Assembly: GCF_004345645.1 (NCBI RefSeq)
Contig: NZ_SLWS01000004.1
Span: 186,001-250,000, forward strand
Length of the DNA stretch: 64,000 nt
Direction: 5' to 3'
DNA from: Actinocrispum wychmicini
GTDB lineage: Bacteria > Actinomycetota > Actinomycetes > Mycobacteriales > Pseudonocardiaceae
Positions 1 to 9,310 of the stretch are shown piece after piece. Position 1 is the stretch's first letter. Every line of letters begins with the position of its first letter. The position numbers and the translations under genes were made by a program. A model generated the notes under the pieces. That model saw nothing but the letters and a program-made list of their open reading frames with translations. It did not search any database and was not told where the DNA came from.

Positions 1-2
1 GT

Positions 3-209
3 CAACTGGTCGCGAACCGGCCGATGGTGGGCCCGGTACTGCTGGCTGGCCGGAGCAGTTCGCGAGAGACTGTGAGTTCCCTCGAGTTCGCGCTCCTCGA
101 CAAGCTTCGTCGGCTTGAACGCAGTAAGCGCGCCACCCCGTTCCGTGCTGTGTGCCTGTTGCCCCACCCGCAACGGCATATCAACGGCCGGTCGACCTCG
201 GCCACGTGA
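3..209 (+). CDS. C-terminal end of an upstream gene (partial, unknown)
   Basis: An open frame runs in from the left edge and ends at a TGA at 207-209, giving about 68 residues without an internal stop. The stretch begins QLVANRPMVGPVLLAG and ends GRSTSAT. No family is recognised and the composition gives only weak coding support. It ends 36 bp before the next gene, which has its own strong ribosome binding site. It could be the tail of a real protein or chance open frame. Confidence 0.3.
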   Translation, partial: QLVANRPMVGPVLLAGRSSSRETVSSLEFALLDKLRRLERSKRATPFRAVCLLPHPQRHINGRSTSAT

Positions 210-244
210 TGACTCTCGGAACGTCGCGGTGAGCAGGAGGAAGA

Positions 245-1189
245 GTGAGTCAAGAATCGCCGCAGATGGTCGTCGCCCGCATCCGTACCGTCGGCGATCA
301 GCATCGCAATTTCTCCGTCGTGCGTGCCGGTATTCAGCACAAGTACGGCATCGATGACGACTTGGTGGAGACGCTGCTCGATCTGGGACTGCCTCATCGC
401 CGTACTGGTGGTGGGCTGCTGTTCGACCAGTTCGACCTCGAGAATGTGTCGTCGAGCCTGGACCTCGACTGTCCGGAGCGGGTTCTCCTGAGGCGGTGGA
501 GCCGGTCGCTCGGCGGCGGCCTGCAACACGAACGCGGGGCGTACGAGATCCGGCTCGACTGGCGATGCCCAGCGCCGGGGCACGTCGGGGCCTGCCAGTT
601 CACCGTCGGGCCATCGGCGGCGGCCATGATGCCGGGTGACTTGTCTGAACCGCTTACCGGAAGCTCCCTGGTCAGGCGGGCCGAGCCGCTGCATCAGGCC
701 CACGACTTCGGGTCAGCCTTGAACGAGGTGGTAGCGGCCGCGCGCCGGCTGATGTTTCACCGGATTCCTGAGGCTTTCACCCAGGACCTTGGTTACGTCG
801 CCGACACTGGGCTGGCCGATTGCCAACTGGCCAACATGTATCTGAGGAAAATAGCAGAAGATGTTGGCTTGACGGTCCGGCCCGCCGCTGGGCTGTTCGT
901 TGGCGTTCCGTTTCCAGCTCGGCACGTCTGGTTCGAGGTGTTGGTCAGTGACCGATGGGTGGCTGCCGACCCCTTCTTTCTGCACACACTCACGTGCTGG
1001 GGCCTCATCAGGGCTGAGGACTGGCCGCTGCACCACTCTCCCCGCAATGTTCTGGTCCGTCTTGCTGCACTGCCAACAGTCGACAGGCGCTTCATCATCC
1101 ATGATGGACAACTCGCACCGGTGCGGATCCTAGCGCGATGGGTACCGGCCTCAACCGGCGATGAACTAGCCGGCGAACAAGCACGATGA
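245..1189 (+). CDS. Transglutaminase-like superfamily protein
   Basis: A 314-residue protein whose C-terminal half carries a papain-like transglutaminase core. The likely triad is Cys193 (in GLADCQLAN), His227 (in ARHVWFEV) and Asp242 (in WVAADPFF). The N-terminal 150 residues match nothing I recognise. No signal peptide or membrane segment is seen, so it is probably cytosolic. The GTG start follows an AGGAGGAA ribosome binding site by a short spacer. In biosynthetic loci this fold acts as a protease, a transglutaminase, or an amide-forming or amide-cleaving enzyme; which one applies here is not shown. It lies upstream of, and parallel to, the class IV aminotransferase. Confidence 0.7.
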   Translation: MSQESPQMVVARIRTVGDQHRNFSVVRAGIQHKYGIDDDLVETLLDLGLPHRRTGGGLLFDQFDLENVSSSLDLDCPERVLLRRWSRSLGGGLQHERGAYEIRLDWRCPAPGHVGACQFTVGPSAAAMMPGDLSEPLTGSSLVRRAEPLHQAHDFGSALNEVVAAARRLMFHRIPEAFTQDLGYVADTGLADCQLANMYLRKIAEDVGLTVRPAAGLFVGVPFPARHVWFEVLVSDRWVAADPFFLHTLTCWGLIRAEDWPLHHSPRNVLVRLAALPTVDRRFIIHDGQLAPVRILARWVPASTGDELAGEQAR

Positions 1190-1363
1190 TGTGTACCGAC
1201 GGCGGGAGTCCATCGACGAGCTGGTTGAGGCCGGTGCTGCCACAGTTGTGGCGTCGGATCTTGCCCGCGGCGTGGTCACGACCGCCTTCCGCTGACGAAC
1301 CGCGTCGCTCGGAACAAGCAATTCTGTACGGCCTCGGCCATTGATGGATGGGAAGCTGAAGGC

Positions 1364-2146
1364 ATGGAACTGAACGGCGAACGCGCGACCGCTGATCAGG
1401 TCAAGGTTCTGGCACTGACAAACTACGGGCACTTCACGTCAATGCTTGTGCAGGGACAACGTGTCCGGGGTTTGTCCCTCCACATGCAACGGTTGGCCCG
1501 AGACTGCCGGCAGATCTTCGACGCGGAGTTGGACGTGGACCGTGTGCGGCACTGCGTTCGGCACGCTCTTGGGGACGACAACCAAGCGATCATTGTGCGT
1601 GTGACCGTTTACGATCCGACGCTTGACCTGGGCACGATCGGCACCGACGCCTCCCCTCAGGTGCTCGTAACCACGCGAACGGCTCTGCCGCAGGGAGAGC
1701 CCAAACCGTGGCGCCTACAGGCAGCCTGCTACCACCGGGAAATTCCGGCAGTGAAGCACATCGGCTTGTTCGGCGCGCTCCGACTTCGTCGAGCCGCCCA
1801 GCGAGACGGCTTCGATGACGTGCTGCTCCTGAACGCGGACGGGACAATCGGCGAGATCGCTACCTCGAACATCGGTTTCGTCCGGGATGGACAGATCGTG
1901 TGGCCACGGTCTGAGTACCTTGCCGGCATCACGATGACCTTGCTCCACCAGGCATTGGATGAGCAGGTGGTAACGGAGCCACTGACTCCCGCCGACTTGG
2001 TCGGCATGGACGCGGCGTTCGCGACCAACGCCGTGACAGGGGTCAGGTCGGTTATCGCCGTCGAGAGTACCCAGTGGGCCAGCGATCACAAGACGCTGCG
2101 CGAGTTGCGTGAGCTGTACGCGGACATCCCCGCCGAACACCTGTAG
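1364..2146 (+). CDS. Class IV PLP aminotransferase, candidate aminodeoxychorismate lyase
   Basis: A 260-residue fold-type IV PLP enzyme, the usual length for aminodeoxychorismate lyase, D-amino acid and branched-chain aminotransferases. The PLP lysine is in the segment PAVKHIGLFGAL. The cofactor-binding stretch GEIATSNIGFV, with its Glu and SN pair, follows about 40 residues later. Sequence alone does not separate lyase from transaminase. The window also encodes a fused PabA-PabB at 29.9-32.0 kb, which makes 4-amino-4-deoxychorismate, so ADC lyase giving p-aminobenzoate is the favoured role (inference). The ATG start follows a GGAAGC-type site. The gene lies 28 kb from pabAB. Confidence 0.75.
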   Translation: MELNGERATADQVKVLALTNYGHFTSMLVQGQRVRGLSLHMQRLARDCRQIFDAELDVDRVRHCVRHALGDDNQAIIVRVTVYDPTLDLGTIGTDASPQVLVTTRTALPQGEPKPWRLQAACYHREIPAVKHIGLFGALRLRRAAQRDGFDDVLLLNADGTIGEIATSNIGFVRDGQIVWPRSEYLAGITMTLLHQALDEQVVTEPLTPADLVGMDAAFATNAVTGVRSVIAVESTQWASDHKTLRELRELYADIPAEHL

Positions 2147-2194
2147 TGGCGGTCAAGATCGAGCTGCGCTCGTCCGAGGGAGAGCAGCGACGTA

Positions 2195-2509
2195 GTGACA
2201 GTACAACGCTGGTCTGGTGTCGAGGTCCGTGCGGTGTGCGACGCGAAGTGGATAAGCATCCGCGAGTTTGCCGTGCACCTTGGCGTCAGCGAGCGCATGA
2301 TCTCGAAGTGGGAGGCGGGACGGCAGAACATCACGCCGCGACCGGTGAGTCAGGCTGCATTGGGCACGTGCCTGTCGCGGTCGGACTCGCGGACGCCGAC
2401 CACCCGGTTGCTTTGGCCACATGAACCCATGCAGCGGCATACGCTGCGTGGGCAGGTCAGGAACTCCCGTCTCAGTCCGCTTCTGTTCAAACCTCCCCTA
2501 CTGTCATAG
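2195..2509 (+). pseudogene. Truncated XRE-type HTH regulator
   Basis: Residues 1-60 form a helix-turn-helix domain of the kind starting many actinomycete regulators: MTVQRWSGVEVRAV, then REFAVHLGVSERMISKWE. Relatives normally continue for a further 200 residues or more. Here the frame degenerates after about residue 60 into low-complexity Arg/Ser/Pro sequence and stops at 104 aa. I therefore read it as a truncated or frameshifted regulator. A small working DNA-binding protein is possible. The GTG start follows GGAGAG. Confidence 0.5.
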
Positions 2510-2674
2510 CAGTATTATCCACCAGGGCAAACGTACCTGCACGAACCCCGCCGGGACGCCCAGAAGCGGAATTGAGAATCGCCCTGGGCGAGTTGGCCAT
2601 CTCGATCCGGCACGACGGGGCGCCGTGTCCGAATTTCCCCTCGTCGGACAGGCGACCTTTGTGCCACGTCGTCC

Positions 2675-4465
2675 TCAGGTCGTGTAGGCCGCCGCTTGGA
2701 TTTGGTACAGGTCGGCGTAGCGGCCTCCGTCGAGGGCGCTCAGTTCGCCGTGGGTGCCGGACTCGACCAGTCGGCCCCGGTCGAGGACGAGGATCAGGTC
2801 GGCGCCGGTCACCGTGGAGAAACGGTGCGAGACGACCACGGTGATTGCCCCGGTGTGCTCGGCGAGTTGACGTGCGCGTTCCATCTGGCGCTCGAAGATG
2901 GCGTGCTCGCTGGGGGCGTCGAGGGAGGCGGTGGGCTCGTCAAGGACGAACAGCAGAGGACCGTCCCGCATGACAGCCCGCGCGAGTGCGACCCGCTGCC
3001 ACTGGCCCTCAGAGAGTTCGACGCCGCCGAGTTCGCGTCCGAGTTGGGTGTCCATGCCCTGGGGGAGCCGCTCTACAAGGGACGTGGCGTCGGCGTCTCG
3101 CACCGCACGTGTGATGCGCTCGCGGTCGGTCAGGTGCGGCAGGTCGCCGAGGCCGACGCCCTCGGCGAAGATGGTCTTCAAGCGTCCGAAGTCCTGGAAC
3201 GCGGCGCTGATGTGCGAGCGCCAGTCGGCGGTGTCGAGGTCGGCGAGGTCCGTGCCGTCAATGGTGATCCGGCCGTCGTCCGGTCGGTAGAACTTGGCGA
3301 GGAGCTTCACCAGGGTGGTTTTGCCCGATCCGTACTCGCCGACGATCGCGACCACGGTTCCCGCCGGGATGCGGACGCTGACGTCGTCGAGGGCGAGGCG
3401 GTCCATACCGGGGTAGCGGTAGGAGACGTGCTCGAAGGCGATGCCCTTGTCCAGCCGGGCGGGGGAGGGGGCGGTGCCGACCGTGCGGGCCATCTCGGCG
3501 GCGGCGTACTCCCTCAGCCAGAAATATGACTCGATGGCTGTCCTCGTCGCGAGCGTGCTCGCCGTGCGGCCGACCGACTGCTGCACGGTATGCCGCAGGC
3601 CGGACGCAACGGTGACGGCCATCACCACATCGCCCGCGGTGCCTTGGCCCTGCGCTGCCTGGTAGGCGACCAGGGCGAGTGCTCCGACGAACCCGCAGGC
3701 GAACACCGCCCAGCCGCCGAACTTCCACCTCGCGGCACGCATCCGTGCCCGGTAGCGCAGGTGCGCCGCCTCGTCCCAAGCCGCGGCCTGCCTGCGGGCG
3801 ATCTCCTCGCTGGCGCCCGCCACGCGGATGTCCTTGCCGCTGTCGGCTCGGGTGCCGAGTTGAAAGAGGTGACGCTGAAGCCGGAACACCTCGGCGGTCG
3901 CCGTCTCGGTGTCCACCACCGCTTGCTTTCCGCGATGGTCGAACCACAGTGGGAGGGCCGCGAACGGCAGGAGGAACAGCAGCCAAGGGCTCACGGTGCC
4001 CAGGATCAGGAGCGTGACGCCCAGTTGCAGTCCTGACCGGGCGGCCATGACCAGGTGCCACAGGCTGATGGAGATCTGCCAGCTGTTGTCGCGTGCTCCT
4101 TCCAGTCTGTCCAGGAAGTCGGTGCGCTCCAGGTGATCCAGGCCCTCGATCCCGGCGATCCACCCTTGGATCTGCGGACGCAACTCCAAGTTCGTCTTGT
4201 CCGACAACAGTGGCAACAGGTCCCAGATCGTCTGCTGGAACGTCACGGTCACGCCGTAGCAGACGGCCGCGCCGCAGGCCGCCGCCACAGCCGTGCCCAG
4301 CGTGCCGTGGGCGCTGGCGTCGATCACTGCACGCAACGACAGGGCGATCCCGGCCGCGGCCGCGATGGTCAGCGCGCAGACGCCGAACATCGCGGCCGTC
4401 GCGGCCGGAGCCCGCCGCCTGGAGATCCTCAGCATCTCGGCCCACAGAGCCAGGTAGCGCCTCAC
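2675..4465 (-). CDS. ABC transporter, fused permease/ATPase (second half-transporter)
   Basis: A 596-residue type-1 ABC half-transporter. A membrane domain with about six hydrophobic spans occupies residues 1-320. The ATPase follows with Walker A GEYGSGKTT, signature LSEGQWQR, Walker B LLFVLDEPTASLD and switch His in VVSHRFSTV. The signature has Glu in place of the usual Gly. It overlaps the stop of the upstream half-transporter by 4 nt, so the two are made together and probably form a heterodimeric exporter. As the last gene of the long minus-strand operon it most likely exports or gives immunity to the product (inference from context). Confidence 0.88.
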   Translation of the reverse strand: MRRYLALWAEMLRISRRRAPAATAAMFGVCALTIAAAAGIALSLRAVIDASAHGTLGTAVAAACGAAVCYGVTVTFQQTIWDLLPLLSDKTNLELRPQIQGWIAGIEGLDHLERTDFLDRLEGARDNSWQISISLWHLVMAARSGLQLGVTLLILGTVSPWLLFLLPFAALPLWFDHRGKQAVVDTETATAEVFRLQRHLFQLGTRADSGKDIRVAGASEEIARRQAAAWDEAAHLRYRARMRAARWKFGGWAVFACGFVGALALVAYQAAQGQGTAGDVVMAVTVASGLRHTVQQSVGRTASTLATRTAIESYFWLREYAAAEMARTVGTAPSPARLDKGIAFEHVSYRYPGMDRLALDDVSVRIPAGTVVAIVGEYGSGKTTLVKLLAKFYRPDDGRITIDGTDLADLDTADWRSHISAAFQDFGRLKTIFAEGVGLGDLPHLTDRERITRAVRDADATSLVERLPQGMDTQLGRELGGVELSEGQWQRVALARAVMRDGPLLFVLDEPTASLDAPSEHAIFERQMERARQLAEHTGAITVVVSHRFSTVTGADLILVLDRGRLVESGTHGELSALDGGRYADLYQIQAAAYTT

Positions 4466-6294
4466 AGCAGTTCGCCCTCCTCGATCGTGTGCCGATAGCC
4501 CTGCTGGAAGCGCTCCGCCTGGATCGCGAACATCTTGGCGTAGTCGCCGCCAGATGCGATCAGCTCGTCGTGGCTGCCGGATTCGGTGATCCGGCCGCCG
4601 CCGAGCAGCACGATTCGATCAGCCTGGCGCACCGTCGACAGGCGGTGCGAGATCAGTACGACACCGGCATCGTCGCGATGTTCGGCCAGCCGCTGGAAGA
4701 CTTCGAATTCGGTGCGGACGTCCAGGTGGGCGGTCGGCTCGTCGAGCACGAGAAGTTCCGCGCCCGTATACAGCGCGTACAGCGCCCGGGTCAGCACGAC
4801 CTGCTGCCATTGGCCACCGGAAAGATCCACGCCGCCCGTGCGCGTGCGTGCCAGCGGCGTTTCCCAGCCGTCAGGAAGGCGGTCAAGGACCGGTCGTAGT
4901 CCTGCGTCCCGCGCTGCTGCCTCCAAAACGGTCGGGTCCGGTACGACGCCGGGGCGGCCGAGAGTGACATTGTCGGCGGCTGACAGTTCGTACTTGACGA
5001 AATCCTGGAAGACCACGGATATCCGCTCCCGCCAGGCTCTGGCCTCCAGTTCGGCCAGGTCCTGGCCGTCGCCGACGAGGATGCGTCCGCTGGTCGGCTT
5101 GTAAAGGCCGGAGAGCAGTTTGATGAGAGTTGACTTGCCTGCCCCGTTGAGTCCGACGATTGCGAGCAGCTCGCCGGGGCGGATCTCCAGGTCGAGTCCA
5201 TCGAGTACGGCATGTGTCGTTCCCGGGTAGGTGAACCCGACCCGCTCGAAACGGACATGACTGGAGGAGCCGGTGTGGGCCGGGGCCGCGGGCGGCGGAC
5301 GCTGGGCGTCCTTCCCGAAGACCTCGGCCAACTCGTCATACGCCTTCAGGGCTTCGAGCCCCGCCAGCCGGGTCAGCGCGCTTTCGCCCGGCCCGATCAT
5401 CGTGAACAGCGCCGCTCCAGCCGTCAACACCGCAGTCTCTGTCGCGAACGAACCCTGCCCGTTAACTGTGCCCGCCGCCACGGCCGTGATCGCGATCAGC
5501 AAGGGGGGTGCCGCCAACAGAAATAGCCACAACTGACCACAGATATTACGCTGCCACAAGGCAAATATGGGCTGACAGCGGACCACGTGTTGCCGCCGCA
5601 GCCTACGCACAGCCCAGTCGCCAAAGCCGAACACCCGCATGTCCTTTCCCACTCCCGCCGAGACGAGCGTTTCTTGCCAGCGGTCGGCCCTCAGGAGCTC
5701 ATCGAGCTGAGCCCGCCAGAGCCGGACGAATTTCAATCGCTGGCGATAGCGCAGCCGGACACAGATCAGCGAGGGAATCAGCAGCAACGGAACCAGCCAC
5801 CAGGCGAACTGAGCGACGACGAGGCAGGTGGCGACGACCCCTATGGCATCCGCCGCCTGATCGAGCCCCGCCAGGGCGGCCTGCCCCGGCGTGCGTTGCG
5901 TGTACTCGTCAGGGTCCGCCTTGGCCCGCTGAATCAGGTGCTGCGCCTCGGGCTGTTCCAGGAGGTCGATGGTCGGGCTGCTCGCCACCAAGCGGGTCAC
6001 CGCCGCGCGGTGTGCCCCGTCGATCCGCTGCTGCGTCAGATAAGCCAACGGCTCCACCACGGTCTCCGCCGCATGACTCACGAACAACACCGCACCGAAC
6101 GCCGCCAGCGGCAACAGCACGGTACTGAAACCCCCGGTGCCGTTCAGCGCCGTCACCCGACCCACGAGCAGTCCCACCACCATGGCGGTTGCCGCCGGAA
6201 TCAGCCTCTCTACCAACCGGATGACGGTGATAACAACCGCGATTCCCTTTCCCGCTGACCACATCACCCGCAGCAGACGAAGCGTGTCTCCCAT
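4462..6294 (-). CDS. ABC transporter, fused permease/ATPase (first half-transporter)
   Basis: A 610-residue half-transporter with N-terminal membrane spans to about residue 330. The nucleotide-binding domain carries Walker A GLNGAGKST, signature LSGGQWQQV, Walker B LLVLDEPTAHLD and ISHRLSTV. The ATG at 6294 is preferred over an upstream TTG because GAGAGG lies seven bases before it. It is followed by a 4-nt overlap with the second half-transporter. About 137 bp separate it from the preceding TauD-like oxygenase gene, so it is probably in the same transcript. Both ATPase sites look complete, apart from the Gly-to-Glu signature change in the partner. Confidence 0.88.
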   Translation of the reverse strand: MGDTLRLLRVMWSAGKGIAVVITVIRLVERLIPAATAMVVGLLVGRVTALNGTGGFSTVLLPLAAFGAVLFVSHAAETVVEPLAYLTQQRIDGAHRAAVTRLVASSPTIDLLEQPEAQHLIQRAKADPDEYTQRTPGQAALAGLDQAADAIGVVATCLVVAQFAWWLVPLLLIPSLICVRLRYRQRLKFVRLWRAQLDELLRADRWQETLVSAGVGKDMRVFGFGDWAVRRLRRQHVVRCQPIFALWQRNICGQLWLFLLAAPPLLIAITAVAAGTVNGQGSFATETAVLTAGAALFTMIGPGESALTRLAGLEALKAYDELAEVFGKDAQRPPPAAPAHTGSSSHVRFERVGFTYPGTTHAVLDGLDLEIRPGELLAIVGLNGAGKSTLIKLLSGLYKPTSGRILVGDGQDLAELEARAWRERISVVFQDFVKYELSAADNVTLGRPGVVPDPTVLEAAARDAGLRPVLDRLPDGWETPLARTRTGGVDLSGGQWQQVVLTRALYALYTGAELLVLDEPTAHLDVRTEFEVFQRLAEHRDDAGVVLISHRLSTVRQADRIVLLGGGRITESGSHDELIASGGDYAKMFAIQAERFQQGYRHTIEEGELL

Positions 6295-6431
6295 GCGGTG
6301 TCCTCTCGCCAAAGAATTCCCCTGAACAGCCTGGCCGCCGAACTCAACGCGCGTCCCCGGGATTTCCCCAGGGAGAACTTGTCACAGCGGCTCGCCGGGC
6401 TAGCCAGCTCCGCCGACCACAGTCAGCCCCA

Positions 6432-7259
6432 TCAGTTGGGTGTGGTGGGGACGTTGGCGTAGAGCGCTCTGACCAAGTGGCGGCGGGAGTTTGGCTTGTC
6501 CTCATAGGGTTGTCGGCCGTGGGAGAGGCGGTCGTTGCGGAAGACCAGGGCTTGGCCGGGAGTCAGGCGCATCGCCAGTCGGTATCGCGGGTTGTCGGAT
6601 GCCGCGCGGAGGAAGGCCAATCCTCTGTGCAGGCCGCCGGGTGGGCCGGCTGAGAAGTTCCACGTGCAGGTTTCATTGTCCGTGTAGCGGGTGATGAGGT
6701 CGCCCTCTTCGTCGACCGAGAACACTGGGCCGGTGGCGTTCACGTCGATGGCGGGGATGGTGGAGCGGCGATTGAGGGCTTCAGGGGAGAGGAGTGCCTC
6801 CGCCGCGGCCGGGTCCCTTTCGCGGAGTTCCGCGAAGGCGGCCAGAGAGTTGAAGAGCAGGGTGTTCCCACCTCGGTGAGCGGCGCGGACGCAGTAGAGG
6901 ATGGTGGTCCTGATGTCGCCGATCTCGTCGAGGAGACCATCTACGTGCCAGGCTTGGCCGGCTGTGGTGTTGAAGCCGGGGTGTCGGTCGTTCGTGTCGC
7001 TGCGGATGTCGCTGTAGGACGCGGAGTAGTCCTTCGTCTCCGCATAACGGTAGAGGGCTGGGATGTAGGGATTGCCAAGTCGCAATGCCGCGGACAGTGA
7101 TGCGAGTTTGGCGTCGGGCGGCCCTGGCTCCGCCATCGTGACCACGGCGAAGCCGCGTTCTTCGAGGTTGTGCACGACTTGGTTCGGGGCGTCGTGCTCC
7201 GTGAAGTCCACGGGCCGTGCGCACCGTGGATCCCTGAAGTCGGCGTGCAACTGCTGCAT
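6432..7259 (-). CDS. TauD/TfdA-family Fe(II)/2-oxoglutarate dioxygenase
   Basis: A 275-residue protein with the facial triad of Fe(II)/2-oxoglutarate oxygenases. HVD lies in GQAWHVDGLLD, the distal His in DRLSHGRQPYED, and the 2-oxoglutarate Arg in RRHLVRALY. The ATG at 7259 is chosen because GGGAGG precedes it; the frame is open far upstream only by chance. The substrate is unknown. Relatives hydroxylate taurine, gamma-butyrobetaine and amino acids. Some nucleoside antibiotic pathways use this fold to oxidise UMP to uridine-5'-aldehyde, which an SHMT-like transaldolase then uses. An SHMT-like gene starts this operon, so that pairing is one testable option. Confidence 0.82.
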   Translation of the reverse strand: MQQLHADFRDPRCARPVDFTEHDAPNQVVHNLEERGFAVVTMAEPGPPDAKLASLSAALRLGNPYIPALYRYAETKDYSASYSDIRSDTNDRHPGFNTTAGQAWHVDGLLDEIGDIRTTILYCVRAAHRGGNTLLFNSLAAFAELRERDPAAAEALLSPEALNRRSTIPAIDVNATGPVFSVDEEGDLITRYTDNETCTWNFSAGPPGGLHRGLAFLRAASDNPRYRLAMRLTPGQALVFRNDRLSHGRQPYEDKPNSRRHLVRALYANVPTTPN

Positions 7260-7327
7260 GCTGGCACCTCCCGCAGGCTCGTTTCGGTGCGTGTCTCTTG
7301 CGTGCACTGCGCGGTTAGTCGGAACGG

Positions 7328-8296
7328 TCAAGGGATTTCGGCTTCTGGAGAAACCGATGCCGCTCGCGTGAGACGAGCGAGCGACCGGGCATCGCTGAGC
7401 AGGGGGACTTCGAAGTTCTGTGATCCCTTGTCGGCTGCCGCGAGGACCTCGGCAAGGAATACTCGCATGCTGTCGGCGGGCTCCACAGTGTGCGCATACA
7501 CCTGGTCTCCGGCCTGGACCCGCAGGTCGACCGGCATCCCCGGCAGTGCGGAGAAGAGCCGCTCGACCTCGATCGTGAATCCGTTTCCCATTAGCCGGAC
7601 CATGTTCTGGTAGGCGGTCGTGAAGCCGAACTGACCGACGACGGTCCGGCCGCCCGGGTAGCCCGCGAGCATGCTGTATGACGTCTCGAGCGCGGCGGCA
7701 GTGCGATCGCCCACGATGACGTGGATTCGCTCGGGCTCCGCGCCCCACAGCACCCGACCTAGGGACACCGCGTAGGGACCGGTGTCCAGCAGTGCCCCGC
7801 CACCCTTGGCTCGGTCGTACCGCCAGTCATCGGCTGGAACGGGGGGAGTGAAGACCGCCAGTGCCTTGGTGACCTCCGCGTCGAGGTCCGCGAGGACCGA
7901 CTCGACCGCCGCGAACACCGGGTGGAACGAGTAGCAGGTGGCCTCAGCGATGACGAGCGACGACGACCGGGCCAGTGACACCATTTCCTCGGCGGTGTCC
8001 GGGTCCGGCAGGCCCGGCTTGTCGACCACCACGTGGTGCCCGTGGTCGAGCGCACAGCGAACCACTCGCGCGTGGTCGCTGTTGACCAGCGAGACGTAGA
8101 CCAGGCCAGGGCGGGCGACGGTCAACGCCTCGCTCCAGTTGGTGTACACCGTGCCGAGCTTCGGCACGCGCCTGAGGGCCTCGGCGCCGACGTGCGAGCT
8201 GACGACGTTGATCGTCTCGACCTCGGGAATGGACGCGGCGGCTGGCAGCACGCGCCGCTGGGCGAACCGTGACATGCCGATCAGCAGTAGTTCCAT
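7328..8296 (-). CDS. Gfo/Idh/MocA-family oxidoreductase, candidate NDP-sugar 3-ketoreductase
   Basis: A 322-residue NAD(P)-dependent enzyme. It has an N-terminal Rossmann segment (LLLIGMSRFAQRRVLP), the family Lys in VVVDKPGLP (usual form EKP), and the GGGALLDTGPY motif near residue 170. Members that follow an NDP-hexose 2,3-dehydratase in 2-deoxysugar pathways reduce the 3-keto group. The 2,3-dehydratase is encoded two genes upstream, so that role is inferred. It lies 11 bp after the clavaminate-synthase-like oxygenase gene and 68 bp before the TauD-like gene, in one operon. Confidence 0.78.
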   Translation of the reverse strand: MELLLIGMSRFAQRRVLPAAASIPEVETINVVSSHVGAEALRRVPKLGTVYTNWSEALTVARPGLVYVSLVNSDHARVVRCALDHGHHVVVDKPGLPDPDTAEEMVSLARSSSLVIAEATCYSFHPVFAAVESVLADLDAEVTKALAVFTPPVPADDWRYDRAKGGGALLDTGPYAVSLGRVLWGAEPERIHVIVGDRTAAALETSYSMLAGYPGGRTVVGQFGFTTAYQNMVRLMGNGFTIEVERLFSALPGMPVDLRVQAGDQVYAHTVEPADSMRVFLAEVLAAADKGSQNFEVPLLSDARSLARLTRAASVSPEAEIP

Positions 8297-8307
8297 GGCT
8301 TCAGGGT

Positions 8308-9279
8308 TCAGCGGGGGACGAAGGGGATGACGTCGCCCGCGCGCTCGCCGCCCGACAGTTGGCCGTTCCGGTCGGTGCGGACGTACGCCCGGTGCAGCCA
8401 GCGGTCCTTGCCGTCCCAGCGCGCGGTGAATGGAGCACGTCCGTGGGCGATCCGGAAGTTGTCGATGATCAGCAGGTCGCCGCGACTCAGCAGAACCCGC
8501 TCGGTAACGTCTGTCAGAGCCGTCGACAGCGCGTCGAGGGCTGCGATGTCCTCCGGGGTCTCGGCGGTGAGGAACGACCGGTTGAAGCTGACGTACGGGT
8601 CGTCCTTGTTGCCGTACAAGGGCTTGACGTGCGCCGTGGCTCCAGGGTCCGCGGCGTCGAACCGCCGCGTGAACACCCGCTCGAACAGATGGTCCCGCAC
8701 GTCGTCGCTGAGCAGCGGCAACGCCTTGCGGATCGAGCCGACGAGGGTCGCAGCCCTGCCCTCGTGGTCGCCACGCGAGCAGGAGAGGAGGATGTAGTTC
8801 GGCTGGTGGGCGTGGTGCGAGAGGTCCGTGTGGAACTCGAGCTGGGTCTTGGAGGTCCCCCCAGACAGTGGATGCGCCTCGGGCGTCGGGTACAGCTCGT
8901 GCAAGACCGTGATGGAGCGACGGTTCCCGTAGCCCTGGTCGTAGGCGGTGAGGAGCCCCAGCGCCCCGCCAACGACGCAGAGCATGGCCTCCATGTTCAG
9001 CAGTCGCCGGTCCTCCGGCGGCGGGCTGGACGTAGGAGTGGGCGGCAGCTCGTCGTCCGGTTCGACGGGAAGACCCCGCAGGAGCAGGTAACCGTCCAGG
9101 TTCCCGTTGGCGTTGAAATCGTCCAGACCGTGGCGCAGCTCCTGGGGCAGGCGGTCCGCCAGCCGCATCGCGTCGGCGAAGAACGCGTCCAGGTCGGCCC
9201 GCGGCACTGTCGGCAGTGTCGACGCGAGAGCGAGTAGCTCTGCCCGGTACGGAGCACAGTCGATAGTGGATGAAGGCAC
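8308..9279 (-). CDS. Clavaminate-synthase/AsnO-like Fe(II)/2-oxoglutarate oxygenase
   Basis: A 323-residue oxygenase of the subgroup that includes clavaminate synthase, AsnO and VioC, which hydroxylate C-beta of free amino acids such as Asn and Arg. The HxD pair is in LEFHTDLSHHAH. The distal His and Arg lie in RIAHGRAPF and DRWLHRAYVR. Length and motif spacing match the subgroup, and the metal site is complete. The substrate cannot be read from the sequence. A beta-hydroxy amino acid building block would fit the NRPS and PLP genes nearby. It sits between the sugar dehydratase and the Gfo/Idh gene with short gaps. Confidence 0.8.
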   Translation of the reverse strand: MPSSTIDCAPYRAELLALASTLPTVPRADLDAFFADAMRLADRLPQELRHGLDDFNANGNLDGYLLLRGLPVEPDDELPPTPTSSPPPEDRRLLNMEAMLCVVGGALGLLTAYDQGYGNRRSITVLHELYPTPEAHPLSGGTSKTQLEFHTDLSHHAHQPNYILLSCSRGDHEGRAATLVGSIRKALPLLSDDVRDHLFERVFTRRFDAADPGATAHVKPLYGNKDDPYVSFNRSFLTAETPEDIAALDALSTALTDVTERVLLSRGDLLIIDNFRIAHGRAPFTARWDGKDRWLHRAYVRTDRNGQLSGGERAGDVIPFVPR

Positions 9280-9310
9280 GGGTGCGGATCTCCCTTCGGT
9301 GTGGTGTGAG